12,640 nucleotides of DNA from Clostridia bacterium DTU080 (lineage in GTDB: Bacteria > Bacillota > Limnochordia > DTU080), in contig LFTP01000258.1 in the NCBI GenBank assembly GCA_001513395.1, positions 1 through 12,640 on the forward strand, given 5' to 3'. This document shows positions 1 through 6,975 of the stretch, in pieces (positions within the stretch are counted from its first letter, which is position 1; every line of letters starts with the position of its first letter). The position numbers and the translations under genes are program-made. Below the pieces are notes generated by a model that was not told the origin of the DNA, did not search any database, and saw only the letters and a program-made list of their open reading frames with translations.

Positions 1-21
1 AGCGTTTGTTTTGGTTGGTAA

Positions 22-70
22 GGGCGATAGCGTTTAGTACTCATGCTTCATCAATTGGCTGCTATCGGCC
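22..70. repeat. Inverted repeat in the upstream region
   Basis: CGATAGC at 25-31 is perfectly matched by GCTATCG at 61-67. GG (22-23) and CC (69-70) extend the pairing after one mismatch. The 29-nt loop makes this a weak hairpin. It lies in the 213 bp before the first gene, where I see no other gene and no convincing promoter. It may be the end of an upstream transcript or chance. Confidence 0.25.
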
Positions 71-213
71 CAAATCCTGGTGCTTTCGACCGTGTTACTC
101 AGACAGGCTCCTAGCATTCAACATCCACGAAGCATCAAGCGTCGAGATCAACATGCATGCCATCGACTGTCGGTGGAGCGCATCTTCCTTGGTGCTTGAA
201 GGAGGCATGGGTT

Positions 214-1416
214 GTGACACCGCCAACACGTTTAGATCGAGTTCCGCGTCGTTTCCGCCACCGTCTGTTGCTTGCCGCCATGATAGTACTGACCGCTCTA
301 GCTACATCCGGCTGTTTCATGTCTGGGACTCTGGTGGTCATTGCGCCAGGAACATATCAGCTGACCGGTACCGTGGTCTTCGGCTATAGAGAACTCCTGA
401 TGGACGGGGCCGCGGTCTCGCTGACCAAGCTTCATGAAACCAATCCTTTTCGCATCACGCAAACAGATAGAGACGGTCGTTTCAGTTTCTCAAGAGTGCC
501 CGGAGGTTTCTACACGCTGACCGTCGATTCTCACGCCGGACTTCGATCTTATTCTATACATGTCAATGCTGATCAAGATGTCTGGGTGAACGTTCCATAT
601 CCGTCTTGGATAGCCGGTCAGTCCTTCAACGAATGGGACTTCCTCGGCATCAGCGGACTCTGGGATTGGAGGGCTGAGCCGGGGGGATTGGTGCGTGAAT
701 CAGGGAGGAATGTGCGTTGGATGTTCGGGACGCAGATCCCCGTCTTCATTGACGATGGCAGATATGCCGGACCGGATTGGCCTGTGCCTTCTTGGACCTG
801 GCGGAATGCAGTGCTGAGCTATCTCACCTACTATTGGCGCGATCTGCCGGTTGCTTGGACTCCCGTTGAGCATCCCGAACAAAGCCAGTTGTTTATCCAG
901 TTTTGTCCTGCCGGATTCCTTGGTCCCTACGCAATCGGCTTGACGCAACTTTCTCACATTGACGGCTATGTATTCATGGTTATCATCACCGTTGATGAAC
1001 GATACGCGGATCTGAGCATGCCAGTCTTCTATCACGAGCTGTGGCACAGCATCGGCGTCGGTCACGTCAATAATCCCTATTCTGTCATGTATCCTGTTCT
1101 GCATGACAACGCATATTGGCCCTATGAACTGAGCCCGGCCGAAAAGGAGTATCTGTGGCTGGCCTACGCCATCCGTCCGAATCAGACAGTCCCGGTCTCC
1201 GTGTGGGCCGGTACGGCTGAAGGGAAAGCAACCCGGGCGACTGCTGTAGCGTCGGTGCAGACCACCTTGACTCGACCTGAGGGGTATTCCAAAACAGTAC
1301 CAGGGATACCGGAACCGCTCCGGCAAGTGCCTCAGATACAAAAGCTACTCTCGGAAACGAAGATGAAGTCATCGGGTGGCTTTTTGTGGGATGAGATCGA
1401 GATAGGCGATCAATAG
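214..1416 (+). CDS. Lipoprotein with CarboxypepD_reg-like domain and metzincin zinc-protease domain
   Basis: Predicted secreted, lipid-anchored zinc metalloprotease of about 400 residues. The start chosen is GTG at 214, because AAGGAGG at 199-205 lies 8 nt upstream; an in-frame ATG at 157 has no such site. Numbering from this GTG, residues about 12-33 form a basic then hydrophobic signal ending in ATSGC, a slightly atypical lipobox with Cys34. Residues about 40-115 resemble a carboxypeptidase-regulatory-like beta-sandwich (DRDGRFSFSRVPGGFYTLTV). A C-terminal protease domain has the extended zinc motif HELWHSIGVGH (His274, Glu275, His278, His284), followed by a Met-turn-like SVMYP (Met292). 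That combination is diagnostic of metzincins such as the M10 matrixins. No propeptide cysteine switch is apparent. The substrate is unknown. The gene stands alone and converges on the next gene across 28 bp. The fold assignment is fairly sure; the biological role is not known. Confidence 0.8.
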   Translation: MTPPTRLDRVPRRFRHRLLLAAMIVLTALATSGCFMSGTLVVIAPGTYQLTGTVVFGYRELLMDGAAVSLTKLHETNPFRITQTDRDGRFSFSRVPGGFYTLTVDSHAGLRSYSIHVNADQDVWVNVPYPSWIAGQSFNEWDFLGISGLWDWRAEPGGLVRESGRNVRWMFGTQIPVFIDDGRYAGPDWPVPSWTWRNAVLSYLTYYWRDLPVAWTPVEHPEQSQLFIQFCPAGFLGPYAIGLTQLSHIDGYVFMVIITVDERYADLSMPVFYHELWHSIGVGHVNNPYSVMYPVLHDNAYWPYELSPAEKEYLWLAYAIRPNQTVPVSVWAGTAEGKATRATAVASVQTTLTRPEGYSKTVPGIPEPLRQVPQIQKLLSETKMKSSGGFLWDEIEIGDQ

Positions 1417-1444
1417 AGACCTACTGACTGAGCGGGATAGCGGC

Positions 1445-2287
1445 TCATGGGCCGTTGTATCCTTTGGCTTTGAGGTAGGGAGCATACTCAGTTCCCGCCA
1501 CGGTACGTTCCACGGCCGTGGCGCGAACAGGGAATAACCCTTCCGCTTCCTCACCATAGGGAGCCTGAACCAGCGGTACTCCGCCAGGGCCCATGGCCAG
1601 GGAACAGCCGATGGCCTTTCTTCGCTGCCATGGGCCTGCGCTTATGCGACCGACACTGCTGACACTGACCATGGTAATGCCGTAGTAGGCGGTCAGCTGC
1701 CGGTGTGACTCTCTCCAGTGACTCCCATAGGGCTCCCGCTGCTGGTCATGGGTGGCTTCCACCACCCAACAGGAAGGGGAGAAGATGAAGTGAGCGCCCA
1801 TACGACACAGCACATGTCCGATGGCCAGCGAGCTGGTGAAATTGTCGGCACATATGCTTAGTCCGACAACGCCAAATGGTGTGGATACCACTCCCAGACG
1901 ATCACCGATGCTGTAGAGTCCTTGAGCCACATTCAGTTCGTTGATCTTGCGATGGACGTGGAGCAGGTCTCCTTGGGGATCGATCAATACCGCACTGTTA
2001 TAGAGCCGTTGGCCGGCCCGCTCAGTCAACCCGGCGACGACATAGATCTCATTCTCTTTCGCTGCGTCGGCCAGTACGGACGTCGTCGGTCCCGGAATCG
2101 GTTGTGCAAGCTCCCGGGCGCTTGGGTCGGTCCAGCCGACATCCAGGCACTCAGGGAGTACTATCACTCGACAGCCAGTCTGCGCCGCGTCTTCAATCAT
2201 CCTCCGTGCGCGTCTCAGATTCCCTTCCAAATCACCCCCCTTTACAAGCATCTGACCCATCCCAATGGTAATGGTTGGGTAGGGCAT
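1445..2287 (-). CDS. Carbon-nitrogen hydrolase (nitrilase superfamily)
   Basis: Cytoplasmic amidohydrolase of 280 residues, a normal length for single-domain nitrilase-superfamily enzymes, which hydrolyse amide, carbamoyl or nitrile C-N bonds. The Glu-Lys-Cys triad is visible: Glu46 in VIVLPECLD, Lys114 in HRKINEL, and Cys146 in LSICADNF. I take ATG at 2287 as the start. GAGGAGG (2298-2304 on the opposite strand) lies 10 nt upstream and a second GGAGG lies closer. A possible TTG at 2314 would place these ribosome sites inside the gene. It is divergent from the aldolase and convergent with the metzincin gene, so it is probably transcribed alone. The motif around Cys (CADNF) is compatible with amidase or N-carbamoyl hydrolase branches, but the substrate cannot be read from sequence. 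Confidence 0.88.
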   Translation of the reverse strand: MPYPTITIGMGQMLVKGGDLEGNLRRARRMIEDAAQTGCRVIVLPECLDVGWTDPSARELAQPIPGPTTSVLADAAKENEIYVVAGLTERAGQRLYNSAVLIDPQGDLLHVHRKINELNVAQGLYSIGDRLGVVSTPFGVVGLSICADNFTSSLAIGHVLCRMGAHFIFSPSCWVVEATHDQQREPYGSHWRESHRQLTAYYGITMVSVSSVGRISAGPWQRRKAIGCSLAMGPGGVPLVQAPYGEEAEGLFPVRATAVERTVAGTEYAPYLKAKGYNGP

Positions 2288-2416
2288 ATCCTCCAATCCT
2301 CCTCGTATCGACAAGTATGGATATCTCTTAGGCGCAATTCGTCACCGGCTCTGCATTACCTGTCAGTTTCTTACTTCCTCGGGAAATGGTTTGCTTGTCT
2401 TGGCAGGAGGCACGCT

Positions 2417-2449
2417 ATGTCGAAGAGAAGTGTCGTAATTTGTTGCTGA
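2417..2449 (+). CDS. Candidate leader peptide upstream of the aldolase
   Basis: A perfect AGGAGG (2405-2410) sits 6 nt before ATG 2417, opening a 10-codon frame, MSKRSVVICC, that ends at TGA 2447-2449, 49 nt before the aldolase start. The ribosome site is as strong as those of the real genes in this window, and the two terminal codons are both Cys. It could be a leader peptide controlling fba translation or transcription. However, I see no strong attenuator hairpin after it, only competing 4-bp CGAT/ATCG pairings (2463-2466, 2479-2482, 2495-2498). Chance occurrence is possible. Confidence 0.3.
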   Translation: MSKRSVVICC

Positions 2450-2498
2450 CATCAGTTCAAAGCGATTGTCTACACGCGATCGATAAGGAGGTTGCGAT

Positions 2499-3473
2499 AT
2501 GCCTTTGGTTCCTTTAGCTCAGGTTTTGGAGGAGGCTTCGAAAGGCGGTTACGGTGTCGGAGCGTTTAATGTCAACAATATGGAGCAAATACAGGCTATC
2601 TTCAAGGCGGCCCAGGAGAACCGGTCACCGGTCATCATTCAAGCCAGCAGAGGAGCCCTCAAATACACGAATCTCACATACTTGAAGCATCTCATCAATG
2701 CCGCGGCGGAAGAGAATCCGAACCTTCCCATTGTGGTCCATCTTGATCACGGAACTGTTGAAGCGGCCAAGACGGCGATCTCCTTGGGATTCACGTCAGT
2801 GATGATTGACGGATCCCATTTGCCCTTTGAGGACAACATACGTGTCACTCGCGAGGTAGTGGAATACGCTCACGCTCACGGAGTCTCCGTAGAGGCTGAG
2901 CTGGGCACCTTGGGCGGTATCGAAGAAGACATACAGGGCGAGGTACAGTTGACGGATCCCGCTCAGGCTGAAGAGTTTGTGGAACGCACCGGTTGCGACG
3001 CTTTGGCGGTCGCCATCGGCACGTCGCATGGTGCGTACAAGTTCAAGAGCAAACCAAAACTCGCTTGGGACTTGATCACTGAAATCCGCAGGCGGACTAA
3101 CGTACCGCTGGTGATGCACGGTGCCTCATCAGTGCCCCAGGATCTGGTGGCGACCATAAATCGTTACGGCGGACGCCTGGAAGATACCTTCGGAGTGCCC
3201 ATCGAGTCCATTCAAGCCGCCATTCGCCTGGGAATCAGCAAGATCAACGTTGACACAGACATCCGGCTCGCCGCCACGGCCGCCGTACGCCGGGTCTTTG
3301 CCGAGGAGCCGGAGAAGTTTGACCCACGCGAATACATGGGACCGGCGCGGGAAGCCATGGCTGAAATCGTCGGATTGCGCATGCAGCAGTTTGGATGTGC
3401 CGGTCATGCGCAGGACTACACTCCGAAGACCCTGGAGGATTACCGACGCTTCTACGCCGAACAGGGACGTTGA
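2499..3473 (+). CDS. fba: Class II fructose-bisphosphate aldolase
   Basis: Zinc-dependent cytoplasmic aldolase of glycolysis/gluconeogenesis, interconverting fructose-1,6-bisphosphate with glyceraldehyde-3-phosphate and dihydroxyacetone phosphate. It has 324 residues, normal for the class. Visible motifs are HLDHG (catalytic Asp83, zinc His84), VEAELG (Glu132/Glu134), GTSHGAYK (His177), VMHGASS (His207) and INVDTDIR (Asn250, Asp252), which match the class II catalytic and metal-binding set. ATG 2499 follows AAGGAGG (2485-2491) by 7 nt. A tagatose-bisphosphate aldolase role cannot be fully excluded, because the families share these motifs, but the C-terminal part (residues about 280-324) looks like the common bacterial FBP aldolase type. 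The last 22 bp overlap the end of the convergent amidase gene. No convincing sigma-A promoter is visible upstream. Confidence 0.93.
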   Translation: MPLVPLAQVLEEASKGGYGVGAFNVNNMEQIQAIFKAAQENRSPVIIQASRGALKYTNLTYLKHLINAAAEENPNLPIVVHLDHGTVEAAKTAISLGFTSVMIDGSHLPFEDNIRVTREVVEYAHAHGVSVEAELGTLGGIEEDIQGEVQLTDPAQAEEFVERTGCDALAVAIGTSHGAYKFKSKPKLAWDLITEIRRRTNVPLVMHGASSVPQDLVATINRYGGRLEDTFGVPIESIQAAIRLGISKINVDTDIRLAATAAVRRVFAEEPEKFDPREYMGPAREAMAEIVGLRMQQFGCAGHAQDYTPKTLEDYRRFYAEQGR

Positions 3474-4183
3474 GACCATCCGGGGGACCTTTGTGACCGG
3501 TTGTCAGTCGACAATCCGTTCTCTCGGTAACGTACGATCGCTCGACATATGGCCGCGGCAACAGCATTTCTGTATCCGGGATCCATTATCAGTTGCCGAT
3601 CGTGCGCATTGGTGGCGAAGCCGATCTCAACAAGCACGCCCGGCATGTGCGTCTCGCGCAGAACCTTGAAATCAGCGGCTATAGCTTTGCGATCATTGGT
3701 TGGATCGACCTTGCGCAACTCTTCTTGTACGAAGACAGCCAACTGTTGACCGTAGGCCGAACCCCGCTGATAGAAGGCCTGCGCGCCGCGGCATCTGGTG
3801 TCTTGCGGGAATCGGTTCACATGGATGCTGACAAAGATGTCTGCCCGGGCACGATTGGCCAGATCAGCTCGCTCACCCAGCTCTATATAAACATCATCGT
3901 CGCGAATCAGGAAAGCGGAAAAACCCTGGTCCTCCAGTTGGCGGACAAGGGTTTTTGCCACGGAAAGATTGATGTCTTTTTCCACAAGTCCGAACTGAGG
4001 ATACCAAGCTCCTATGTCACTTCCTCCATGACCGGCATCTACGGCCACCTTAAGGCGAGAGTGCCGCGGAGAATGATCGATGCGGCCAAAGACCAGGGAG
4101 GCAGACAAAGCTATCAACAGCAGCGTAGTCAACCCCGCCGCGCACACGTGTCGGACCGGCACGGCATAAAAAACGGCGCGCAT
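3452..4183 (-). CDS. N-acetylmuramoyl-L-alanine amidase (Amidase_3), secreted
   Basis: Exported peptidoglycan hydrolase that cleaves the bond between N-acetylmuramic acid and the stem-peptide L-Ala. It has 243 residues with an N-terminal signal or anchor (hydrophobic residues about 14-33), then a single Amidase_3 domain. Expected zinc and catalytic residues are present: His52 (VDAGHGG), Glu68 (GLVEKDINL), His121 (FVSIHVN) and Glu186 (GVLVEIGF). It is a compact enzyme without SH3, SPOR or LysM wall-binding repeats, resembling CwlD-type amidases. A sporulation role is possible but unproven. ATG 4183 follows AAGGAGG (4192-4198 on the opposite strand) by 8 nt. A small hairpin (CTTCG 4196-4200 with CGAAG 4207-4211) would cover part of that site. 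It lies 68 bp behind the epimerase gene on the same strand and may be co-transcribed with it. The 3' end overlaps fba by 22 bp. Confidence 0.9.
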   Translation of the reverse strand: MRAVFYAVPVRHVCAAGLTTLLLIALSASLVFGRIDHSPRHSRLKVAVDAGHGGSDIGAWYPQFGLVEKDINLSVAKTLVRQLEDQGFSAFLIRDDDVYIELGERADLANRARADIFVSIHVNRFPQDTRCRGAQAFYQRGSAYGQQLAVFVQEELRKVDPTNDRKAIAADFKVLRETHMPGVLVEIGFATNAHDRQLIMDPGYRNAVAAAICRAIVRYRENGLSTDNRSQRSPGWSQRPCSA

Positions 4184-4251
4184 CCGGCAAGCCTCCTTCG
4201 TTCAGGCGAAGCTTACCGTATGCGCGTCGTAAGATCATTTATGCCATCCGT

Positions 4252-5067
4252 CTACACATGCGCTTTCAACCATTCGAGTCCCTTGCGATAGCCTTCCCGA
4301 GAATCAGTCTTACCTTCATACTCTACGACCCACGGTCCCTCATAGCCTGCGTCTTTTAGGCATTTCACTGCGTACTCCAGAGGAATCTCTCCTTCCCCCA
4401 GAGCCAGGCCGACATAGTTGCCTCGGGTTCCGGTCCCGTCTTTGAAGTGGGTGTGGAAAGCATAGGGGGCAATCTTCTCGTAGAACGAGCGCACCGTCTC
4501 CAGGTCATGGCCTGCCCAGCGGTAATTCATCGTATCCACGTTGGCTCCCAGATTCTTGGACCCAATCTGTTCAAATATCGCGATCTGGAAGTCCGCATCA
4601 TTGGTGACCAGACCATGGTTGTCAAGAGCCAGACGGAAATCCTCGTTCTCAATAAAATCAGTCAACTGTGACAAACCGGAGACGATAAGATCGAGATAGA
4701 CCGCTCTGTCATTGGGGATATCCGGATTTGGCGAACCCCCGTCTATGCGCAGCATGGAAGTGCCGGCGATGCGAGCCAGTTCACATACCTGCTTGAGCCG
4801 ATCTATTTGGGCCTGGCGCGCTTTTTCATCAGGGAGAAGGAATGTGTTTCCGGCAGAGACCGCTGAGGCGCGCAGACCGCGACTCGTCAGCATATCCTTG
4901 ACCCGCTTGGCCTGTTCCTTGGCCGCTTCGAAACCTTGACCTTCCTTTTCATTCCAGATATCTCGGATCGACAGCTCGGTGCATTGGAATCCCGTCTCGG
5001 AAGCGTAGTCCAGGAACTCTTCCAGGGTACCGCGGAAATTGTAGTGAATAAGTCCGAACTCGGCCAA
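4252..5067 (-). CDS. Sugar phosphate isomerase/epimerase (xylose isomerase-like TIM barrel)
   Basis: Predicted 271-residue cytoplasmic TIM-barrel enzyme of the AP-endonuclease-2/xylose isomerase-like family, which isomerises, epimerises or dehydrates sugars and inositol derivatives using a divalent metal. Supporting features are the N-terminal strand FGLIHYNF, TELSIRDIW, the metal-site-type strand LALDNHG (near residue 147), GANVDTMN, HTHFKDG, the loop ALGEGEIPLEYAVKCL, and the terminal GPWVVEYEG, all typical of this family. The start is TTG at 5067. GGAGGGGG at 5077-5084 (opposite strand) lies 9 nt upstream, and the nearby ATG is out of frame. It is first of a probable two-gene unit with the amidase and divergent from the phosphorylase. 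Together with the oxidoreductase at 6976-8079 it hints at sugar or cyclitol catabolism. The exact substrate is not readable. Confidence 0.85.
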   Translation of the reverse strand: MAEFGLIHYNFRGTLEEFLDYASETGFQCTELSIRDIWNEKEGQGFEAAKEQAKRVKDMLTSRGLRASAVSAGNTFLLPDEKARQAQIDRLKQVCELARIAGTSMLRIDGGSPNPDIPNDRAVYLDLIVSGLSQLTDFIENEDFRLALDNHGLVTNDADFQIAIFEQIGSKNLGANVDTMNYRWAGHDLETVRSFYEKIAPYAFHTHFKDGTGTRGNYVGLALGEGEIPLEYAVKCLKDAGYEGPWVVEYEGKTDSREGYRKGLEWLKAHV

Positions 5068-5176
5068 CTTAAGATGCCCCCTCCGTCATTCTGTTATGCC
5101 GATAGATAACGCTTTTTCAGTCGTTCTGCCTTCCTCAGGCAAATCCTTCCTGGTCTTTCCCGCGTATCGCATCAGT

Positions 5177-5207
5177 CTGACAGGGCAACCTTGCTAAGGG
5201 GTAATAA
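5177..5207 (+). promoter_or_regulatory. Possible promoter for the glucan phosphorylase
   Basis: CTGACA (5177-5182) and TAATAA (5202-5207) resemble -35 and -10 boxes, but the 19-bp spacing is long. A short GGGG/CCCC hairpin overlaps the -10 area. It lies in the 176-bp divergent spacer with the epimerase gene. For the epimerase direction I see no box pair worth naming. Confidence 0.25.
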
Positions 5208-5243
5208 GCTCCCCAACTCTCCAGTACGGGTAGGTGTAAGGCT

Positions 5244-6914
5244 ATGGATAGGCAGACAGCTCTGCCGCGCGTCGCCTATTTTTGCATGGAGTTCGGTCTG
5301 CATGAGGATCTAGTCATCTACGCCGGTGGATTGGGCATTCTGGCCGGCGACATCCTGAAGGCCGCCCATGATCTGAAAATACCGATGGTCGGCGTGGGCA
5401 TCTTGTGGCATCACGGTTATACGGCGCAGCATATTGACCGGGAAGGCAAACCCTACGACACGTATCCTCCCCTGAAAATGGAGCACATGCGTGACACCGG
5501 AGTGGTGGTTCACGTCCAGGTAGGCCGTGACAACGTCCCTTGTCGCGTCTGGCGCCTTGATGCCTACGGTAACGTGCCTTTGTACCTTTTGGATACCAAT
5601 ATCCCCGGGAGTCCACACGGCTGGATAACTCGCAGTCTCTACGGAGGCAGCAATGTCGATCGCGTGGCACAGGAAATCGTCTTGGGCATCGGAGGTGTGC
5701 GAGCCCTAAGAAAGCTCGGCATACCTGTGGACATCTATCATTTCAACGAAGGGCACGCCGTGCTGGCAGGCATCGAGCTTCTGCGCGAACGCATGGCACA
5801 AGGAGAGCCCTTCGAGACTGCGCTGCGCGCGGTTCGGTCTCATGTCATATTCACGACACATACACCCGTGCTGGCAGGCAATGAGTTCCACGAGCATGCC
5901 TTCTTAGAAGACATGGGCGCCTACAATGGCTTGACCTATGACCAGATGTGTTCCATCGGCGGTGATCCTTTCGGCATGACGGTGGCTGGACTTCGTTTGG
6001 CTCAACTGGCAAACGGGGTCTCCAAGATGCATGGGGTTACGGTCCGCGAAATGTGGGCCGATGTGGATAGGGCGGCACCGGTCATGGCTGTGACCAACGG
6101 TGTCCATCGACCGACGTGGCAAGATCCTCGGATTGCCACAGCCTTCGAAAACAAGCAGGATCTGTGGCCGGTTCATGCTATCTTGCGCAACGAGCTGTTG
6201 GTGGAAGTGGCTGCTCGCACCGGAAGGCATCTCAATCCCGACTCGCTTTTGATCGGTTTTGCCCGCCGTGCTGCGACCTACAAACGCAGTGACCTGATCT
6301 TGCAACGCCCAGATGTGATCGAGCCGCTGCTCGCATCAGGACAGATTTCGCTGATTTTTTCCGGGAAAGCCCATCCCAACGACGAAAACGGCAAGAAAAT
6401 CGTCACCAACATGTGGACTGCGGCGCAACGCTATCCTAACAGCGTAGTGTATCTGGAAAACTACGACATGTATTTGGCCAAACGCTTGGTTCGCGGCTGT
6501 GACGTCTGGCTGAACAACCCTCGCCGTCCTCTTGAAGCATCCGGGACATCCGGGATGAAAGCGGCCATGAACGGGGTGCTCAATCTCAGCATCTTGGACG
6601 GTTGGTGGCCGGAAGGCTGCCAGGACGGGGTCAACGGCTGGCAGTTCGGAGAAGGCTATCAAGGACCCGATCAGAATGAGCGGGATCTGGTTGCGCTCTA
6701 TGAGAAACTCTTGGAGGATGTACTGCCCACGTTCCGCAATCGCCGAGCCTGGGAGAAGATGATGAGAGCCAGCATTGAGATGGCGCAAAGCAGATTTTGT
6801 GCTGAACGAATGGTCATGGAATACGTCAGCCTGATGTACCTGCCGGTCTATTCCATTCAGGAAGCGGAGGAAAAGCTGGCGCAAGCCGGTTTGAGCTACC
6901 AGACCACATGCTAA
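5244..6914 (+). CDS. glgP: Alpha-glucan phosphorylase, short form (GT35)
   Basis: Cytoplasmic pyridoxal-phosphate enzyme that releases glucose-1-phosphate from glycogen or maltodextrin by phosphorolysis. It has 556 residues, shorter than classical phosphorylases (about 800) and than relatives carrying an extra N-terminal DUF3417 domain. It starts directly at the catalytic fold with VAYFCMEFGLHEDL and YAGGLGILAGD. Further family motifs are HFNEGH (166-171), TTHTPVLAGNEFHEH, TNGVHRPTW, ATYKRSDL, FSGKAHPND, and the PLP site EASGTSGMKAAMNG with Lys439. All active-site blocks are present, so it is not a broken gene. ATG 5244 has only a weak ribosome site (GGGTAGG at 5228-5234, or AAGG at 5238-5241), unusual here, so expression may be modest. 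It is a single-gene unit, divergent from the epimerase and convergent with the oxidoreductase. The symbol is by family; glycogen versus maltodextrin preference is unknown. Confidence 0.92.
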   Translation: MDRQTALPRVAYFCMEFGLHEDLVIYAGGLGILAGDILKAAHDLKIPMVGVGILWHHGYTAQHIDREGKPYDTYPPLKMEHMRDTGVVVHVQVGRDNVPCRVWRLDAYGNVPLYLLDTNIPGSPHGWITRSLYGGSNVDRVAQEIVLGIGGVRALRKLGIPVDIYHFNEGHAVLAGIELLRERMAQGEPFETALRAVRSHVIFTTHTPVLAGNEFHEHAFLEDMGAYNGLTYDQMCSIGGDPFGMTVAGLRLAQLANGVSKMHGVTVREMWADVDRAAPVMAVTNGVHRPTWQDPRIATAFENKQDLWPVHAILRNELLVEVAARTGRHLNPDSLLIGFARRAATYKRSDLILQRPDVIEPLLASGQISLIFSGKAHPNDENGKKIVTNMWTAAQRYPNSVVYLENYDMYLAKRLVRGCDVWLNNPRRPLEASGTSGMKAAMNGVLNLSILDGWWPEGCQDGVNGWQFGEGYQGPDQNERDLVALYEKLLEDVLPTFRNRRAWEKMMRASIEMAQSRFCAERMVMEYVSLMYLPVYSIQEAEEKLAQAGLSYQTTC

Positions 6915-6917
6915 GAA

Positions 6918-6961
6918 GGGACCGCCGCCCGCCGAGACTCGACGTACAGGGAGGCGGTCCC
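6918..6961. terminator. Hairpin between convergent genes, candidate bidirectional terminator
   Basis: GGGACCGCC (6918-6926) and GGCGGTCCC (6953-6961) form a perfect 9-bp GC-rich stem with a 26-nt loop. It begins 3 nt after the phosphorylase stop codon and ends 14 nt before the oxidoreductase stop codon. There is no T-run on the plus strand and only TTCTT on the minus strand. It is therefore an imperfect intrinsic terminator, or a 3'-end-stabilising structure serving both transcripts. Confidence 0.45.
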
Positions 6962-6975
6962 CGGCTGCTCAGTCC

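Noticed and set aside
700..1341. Long minus-strand open frame of about 213 codons opposite the metzincin gene
   Set aside because: It is the antisense shadow of a gene with intact catalytic motifs, has no ribosome site, and its composition (rich in Arg, Pro, His, Ile) resembles no protein family.
3593..4291. Plus-strand open frame of about 232 codons opposite the amidase
   Set aside because: It is antisense to a clear Amidase_3 gene with all zinc residues, runs into the epimerase gene and lacks a ribosome site.
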